Positions 61,992 to 64,000 of a stretch of DNA of 64,000 nucleotides are shown here, one piece after another. Every line of letters starts with the position of its first letter. Within the stretch, counting starts at the first letter, position 1. The position numbers were made by a program, and so were the translations under genes. The stretch lies in contig CAJTQL010000001.1 in the NCBI GenBank assembly GCA_910578285.1, forward strand, positions 223,251-287,250. Reading direction: 5' to 3'. Origin of the DNA: an uncultured Helicobacteraceae bacterium. GTDB taxonomy: Bacteria; Campylobacterota; Campylobacteria; Campylobacterales; Helicobacteraceae. Below the pieces are notes generated by a model. That model searched no databases, had not been told where the DNA came from, and was given only the letters and a program-made list of their open reading frames with translations.

Positions 61992-62361
61992 GGTTTATTA
62001 CGAAGATACCGATTGCGGTGGAATTGTCTACCATGCAAACTATCTCAAATTTTGCGAACGTGCGCGTAGTGAGCGCTTTTTTGCGCAAGGGCAATTGCCC
62101 GTGTGGGGTGATTATGCGTTTGTTGTGCACACCATCAATGCGACCTATTTCGCCCCAGCAAAATTGGGCGATTTGCTCGTGATTGGCACAAAAACTAAAG
62201 AAATACGCAAAGCTTCGCTGCTGTTTTTGCAAGCCATATGGCGCGAACAGACTTTGCTATTTCAAATGGAAGTCAGGCTCGCATGTGTTAAAAATAATCG
62301 TAGTGCGAAGATTCCCGATGAACTCAAACAATATTTGGAGTGGAACGAATGGAAACACTAA
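61981..62361 (+). CDS. ybgC: YbgC/FadM-type acyl-CoA thioesterase
   Basis: A 126-residue hotdog-fold protein starting QIRVYYEDTDCGGIVYHANY, with the active-site Asp in DTDCGG. Such enzymes hydrolyse acyl-CoA or acyl-ACP thioesters; YbgC of H. pylori acts on short chains. GTG 61981 has GGAGG at 61971-61975, which decides the start over ATG 61954. It overlaps thiE by 11 bases. Confidence 0.9.
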   Translation: MQIRVYYEDTDCGGIVYHANYLKFCERARSERFFAQGQLPVWGDYAFVVHTINATYFAPAKLGDLLVIGTKTKEIRKASLLFLQAIWREQTLLFQMEVRLACVKNNRSAKIPDELKQYLEWNEWKH

Positions 62362-62594
62362 AAATCAATTATCCGTGCAAATGGAGTTATAAAATTATTG
62401 GTAGCGATAAAGAAGAAATGCAAAAAGCTGTGTTTGAAATTTTGCAAGATAAGTATGAGATGGTACCATCAAAAAGCAGTGTTAAAGGCAAATACCATAG
62501 TTTCGATATCCTTACTGAAGTGCGAAATGAAGAAGAACGCTACCACATCTTTTTTGCACTCAAAGAATGTCAAGTGATTCGATTTGTAATTTGA
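62349..62594 (+). CDS. DUF493 (YbeD-like) protein
   Basis: An 81-residue protein starting METLKINYPCKWSYKIIG with the family pattern, followed by the alpha-beta part ending in KECQVIRFVI. E. coli YbeD has an ACT-like fold with unknown role. Start ATG 62349 is 8 bases after a GGAG site and overlaps ybgC by 13 bases. Confidence 0.85.
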   Translation: METLKINYPCKWSYKIIGSDKEEMQKAVFEILQDKYEMVPSKSSVKGKYHSFDILTEVRNEEERYHIFFALKECQVIRFVI

Positions 62595-62656
62595 TATTTT
62601 GTTATTATTTATAGTGCTTGATTAACTGCAATCAATATTTTAATGTTTTTATAAGG

Positions 62657-62672
62657 TATAATATGATATAAT
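62657..62672 (+). promoter_or_regulatory. Two tandem TATAAT boxes before the 62700 gene
   Basis: TATAAT occurs at 62657-62662 and again at 62667-62672 in an AT-rich leader. Either could serve as -10; RNA would start within about 30 bases of the AAAGGAG site at 62686-62692. Confidence 0.55.
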
Positions 62673-62699
62673 TCAGAATCTGAATAAAGGAGTCACCAG

Positions 62700-63371
62700 A
62701 TGACAACGTTCAACTACGCTCAAATCTCTTTTAAAACGATTAAAGAGCAAGGGAAAATTGGCTACCTCGACACACAAGGTTATAATGAAAATGGCACATA
62801 CAATCACCCACTCTATAAAGATATTTTTTGCTATATGAATGCCTACGAATCTTTACCCCATATTCCAAATCCCCTATTGAAACATTGCGCCATTGTGATT
62901 CCAGCAGATATTGACGAAGTGCATCTCCACAACCATAAAGAAATGATTGAAGCCTATCTCGAAAATGGCGGAATCCTTGTATCATTTGCACAAATTTTCT
63001 TGCCTTGGCTTCCGGGCAATAGTCTCTATACCAAAGCCCAAACGCCTATTAAAGACCGATTTATTTTTGCTTCACCCCATTGCATTACCGAAGGCATACG
63101 TGATTATGACATCAACTATATCAAAGGCATTAAAGGCTTTTTTAGTCGTGGATATTTTCAGCCACCTAAAGATGCATGCGTTTTTCTCCATGATGACCAA
63201 CAGCATTGCGTGGGTTATATCGACTCAACGACAACAAACGGAGTCATTCTCGCTACAGCAGGCGCGGATTTGTTTGGCTACCCCTTATTAGACAACAATT
63301 GTAGACGACTTGGGATTAACGTTTTACTTTGGATAGAATCTCTCCTAACACAACAAAAAGAGGCCGCATAA
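62700..63371 (+). CDS. Protein of unknown function, possibly GATase-like fold
   Basis: A 223-residue soluble protein. The stretch HCAIVIPADIDEVH followed by EAYLENGGILVSFAQIFLPW resembles the strand-helix-strand start of class I amidotransferase-like (ThuA-type) folds, where a flag-like GGxLV segment follows a helix. It is related in layout to the next gene, which has DLVVIASRLN and SYLEQGGNMVLLGEF in the same order. No catalytic cysteine motif (GxCxG) is visible. The DNA is AT-richer than the genes before it, a possible sign of transfer. Confidence 0.65.
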   Translation: MTTFNYAQISFKTIKEQGKIGYLDTQGYNENGTYNHPLYKDIFCYMNAYESLPHIPNPLLKHCAIVIPADIDEVHLHNHKEMIEAYLENGGILVSFAQIFLPWLPGNSLYTKAQTPIKDRFIFASPHCITEGIRDYDINYIKGIKGFFSRGYFQPPKDACVFLHDDQQHCVGYIDSTTTNGVILATAGADLFGYPLLDNNCRRLGINVLLWIESLLTQQKEAA

Positions 63372-64000
63372 TGAAAAGGGCAATTATTACGGGTGGGAGT
63401 TATTTCCACCAAAATCTTCTTAAAGAACTCAATGGGAAATATGCAGAGTTTTTTGATAAAGTCATCTATCTCCCTACTTTACATGAACAAAATCTTGATT
63501 CCTTTGATTTAGTCGTGATTGCCTCAAGACTCAATCCCAATCTTCTTGTCGCCGAATCGCATAAAATTCTAAGCTATCTTGAACAAGGTGGCAACATGGT
63601 GCTACTTGGGGAATTTCCAAAAATCTTCCTGCCTTTTATTCGTTGGAAAGCATGCGAAGACAACTTTTATTGGTGGATTCATAAAGGTGCGGATTTGCCA
63701 CTCTATGCCACTGATTCAAACCATACAATTTGGAATTTTTTGAACGTTGAGGATTGCAAATGGCATTATCATGGAACATTCATGCCAAGCGCGCAATGTT
63801 GCAATATTCTTGTCAACGATCTTGGTGAAAGTATCCTCTATAAAGACGCATATCATTTTAAAGGCACACTCTATATTACCTCGCTCGACCCTGATTATCA
63901 TATCGCACAGGGGTTTATCCCCAAAGCGGCAAAATTTTTTGACCAATTTCTACTTTGGGTGATGGACGATCTTCACAACAAAGCAGCAATCCCCCCCCCC
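63371..64000 (+). CDS. Related protein of unknown function, running into a poly-C tract (3' end outside window)
   Basis: The frame starts at ATG 63371 (TAATG overlap with the previous gene) and is open for 210 codons to the edge, where it enters a C tract (AAIPPP). It begins MKRAIITGGSYFHQNLL and has LVVIASRLNPNLLV and SYLEQGGNMVLLGEFPKIF, matching the pattern of the gene before. The tract comes after a complete-looking domain, as in the TPR-LicD gene at 18495, so a second domain may follow in frame or out of frame. Function unknown. Confidence 0.65.
   Translation, partial: MKRAIITGGSYFHQNLLKELNGKYAEFFDKVIYLPTLHEQNLDSFDLVVIASRLNPNLLVAESHKILSYLEQGGNMVLLGEFPKIFLPFIRWKACEDNFYWWIHKGADLPLYATDSNHTIWNFLNVEDCKWHYHGTFMPSAQCCNILVNDLGESILYKDAYHFKGTLYITSLDPDYHIAQGFIPKAAKFFDQFLLWVMDDLHNKAAIPPP
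63991..64000 (+). repeat. Poly-C tract at the window edge (10 or more)
   Basis: The last ten bases are all C and the run may continue. It lies inside an open coding frame and is a likely phase-variation tract. Confidence 0.75.

Noticed and set aside
1..64000. CRISPR array, rRNA operon or complete insertion sequence
   Set aside because: No regular spaced repeats, no rRNA-like stretches and no transposase gene were seen; the only recombinase is the integrase at 36032-37168.

Overview
The window looks like the chromosome of a Helicobacter, probably an enterohepatic-type species and not H. pylori. Several blocks keep H. pylori gene order: rpsU-fabG-acpP-fabF-accA, thrB-ylxR-infB-rbfA-rimP, and addB next to tkt. 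Lon, BamD and FliW genes also lie together, but with an insertion between lon and bamD. Promoters are of the extended TGn-TAnaAT type, starts are often GTG or TTG, and genes overlap heavily. By eye the DNA is GC-richer than H. pylori (not computed). A species name cannot be given from the sequence alone.

Layout. 1-1386: split energy-taxis receptor (CetA-like signalling protein, cut by the edge, and CetB-like PAS protein). 1748-6032: pepF and a run of small conserved genes up to cutA. 6067-9612: rpsU and fatty-acid synthesis genes. 9614-12031: copper ATPase for cbb3 oxidase (ccoI). 12028-18337, minus: two chemoreceptors and lon. 18495-20912: an accessory insert with a TPR-LicD gene split by a C14 tract, dispersed repeats and a candidate small toxin gene. 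20913-31560: bamD, fliW, proC, miaA, ybeY, speA, cysE and assorted envelope or hypothetical genes. 31652-37168: tRNA, addB, tkt and an orphan integrase. 37316-45683, minus: wecA-like, translation genes, thrB, cca and an anion transporter. 45794-46823: an AapA/IsoA-like type I toxin-antitoxin locus and two small membrane proteins. 46899-51373, minus: a phase-variable cluster (TPR-LicD, methyltransferase, racemase-like, LicC-like nucleotidyltransferase, HAD phosphatase, tract-bearing leader frame). 51649-60877: fldA, leuA, a DMT exporter, pldA, and glmS-GGDEF-metNI. 60954-61377: four tRNAs. 61392-62594: thiE, ybgC and a DUF493 gene. 62700-64000: two related genes of unknown function, the second ending in a poly-C tract at the window edge.

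Main points of interest. (1) At 45794-45980 a 30-residue peptide gene has an AapA-like KxLYLK core, a 3' anti-Shine-Dalgarno pairing perfectly with its ribosome site, and a perfect antisense TATAAT inside the peptide gene; this matches the AapA/IsoA layout. (2) A second, sequence-unrelated 25-residue candidate at 20494-20710 has its ribosome site locked in a hairpin. (3) At least five C/G tracts of 10 or more, plus one of 7, mark genes that may switch on and off. Two TPR-LicD paralogues together with a coupled nucleotidyltransferase/HAD/racemase/methyltransferase operon suggest a switchable surface modification whose substrate I cannot name.

All function calls are from reading motifs and gene order; no search was run. 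Comparisons with H. pylori and Campylobacter rely on remembered knowledge.
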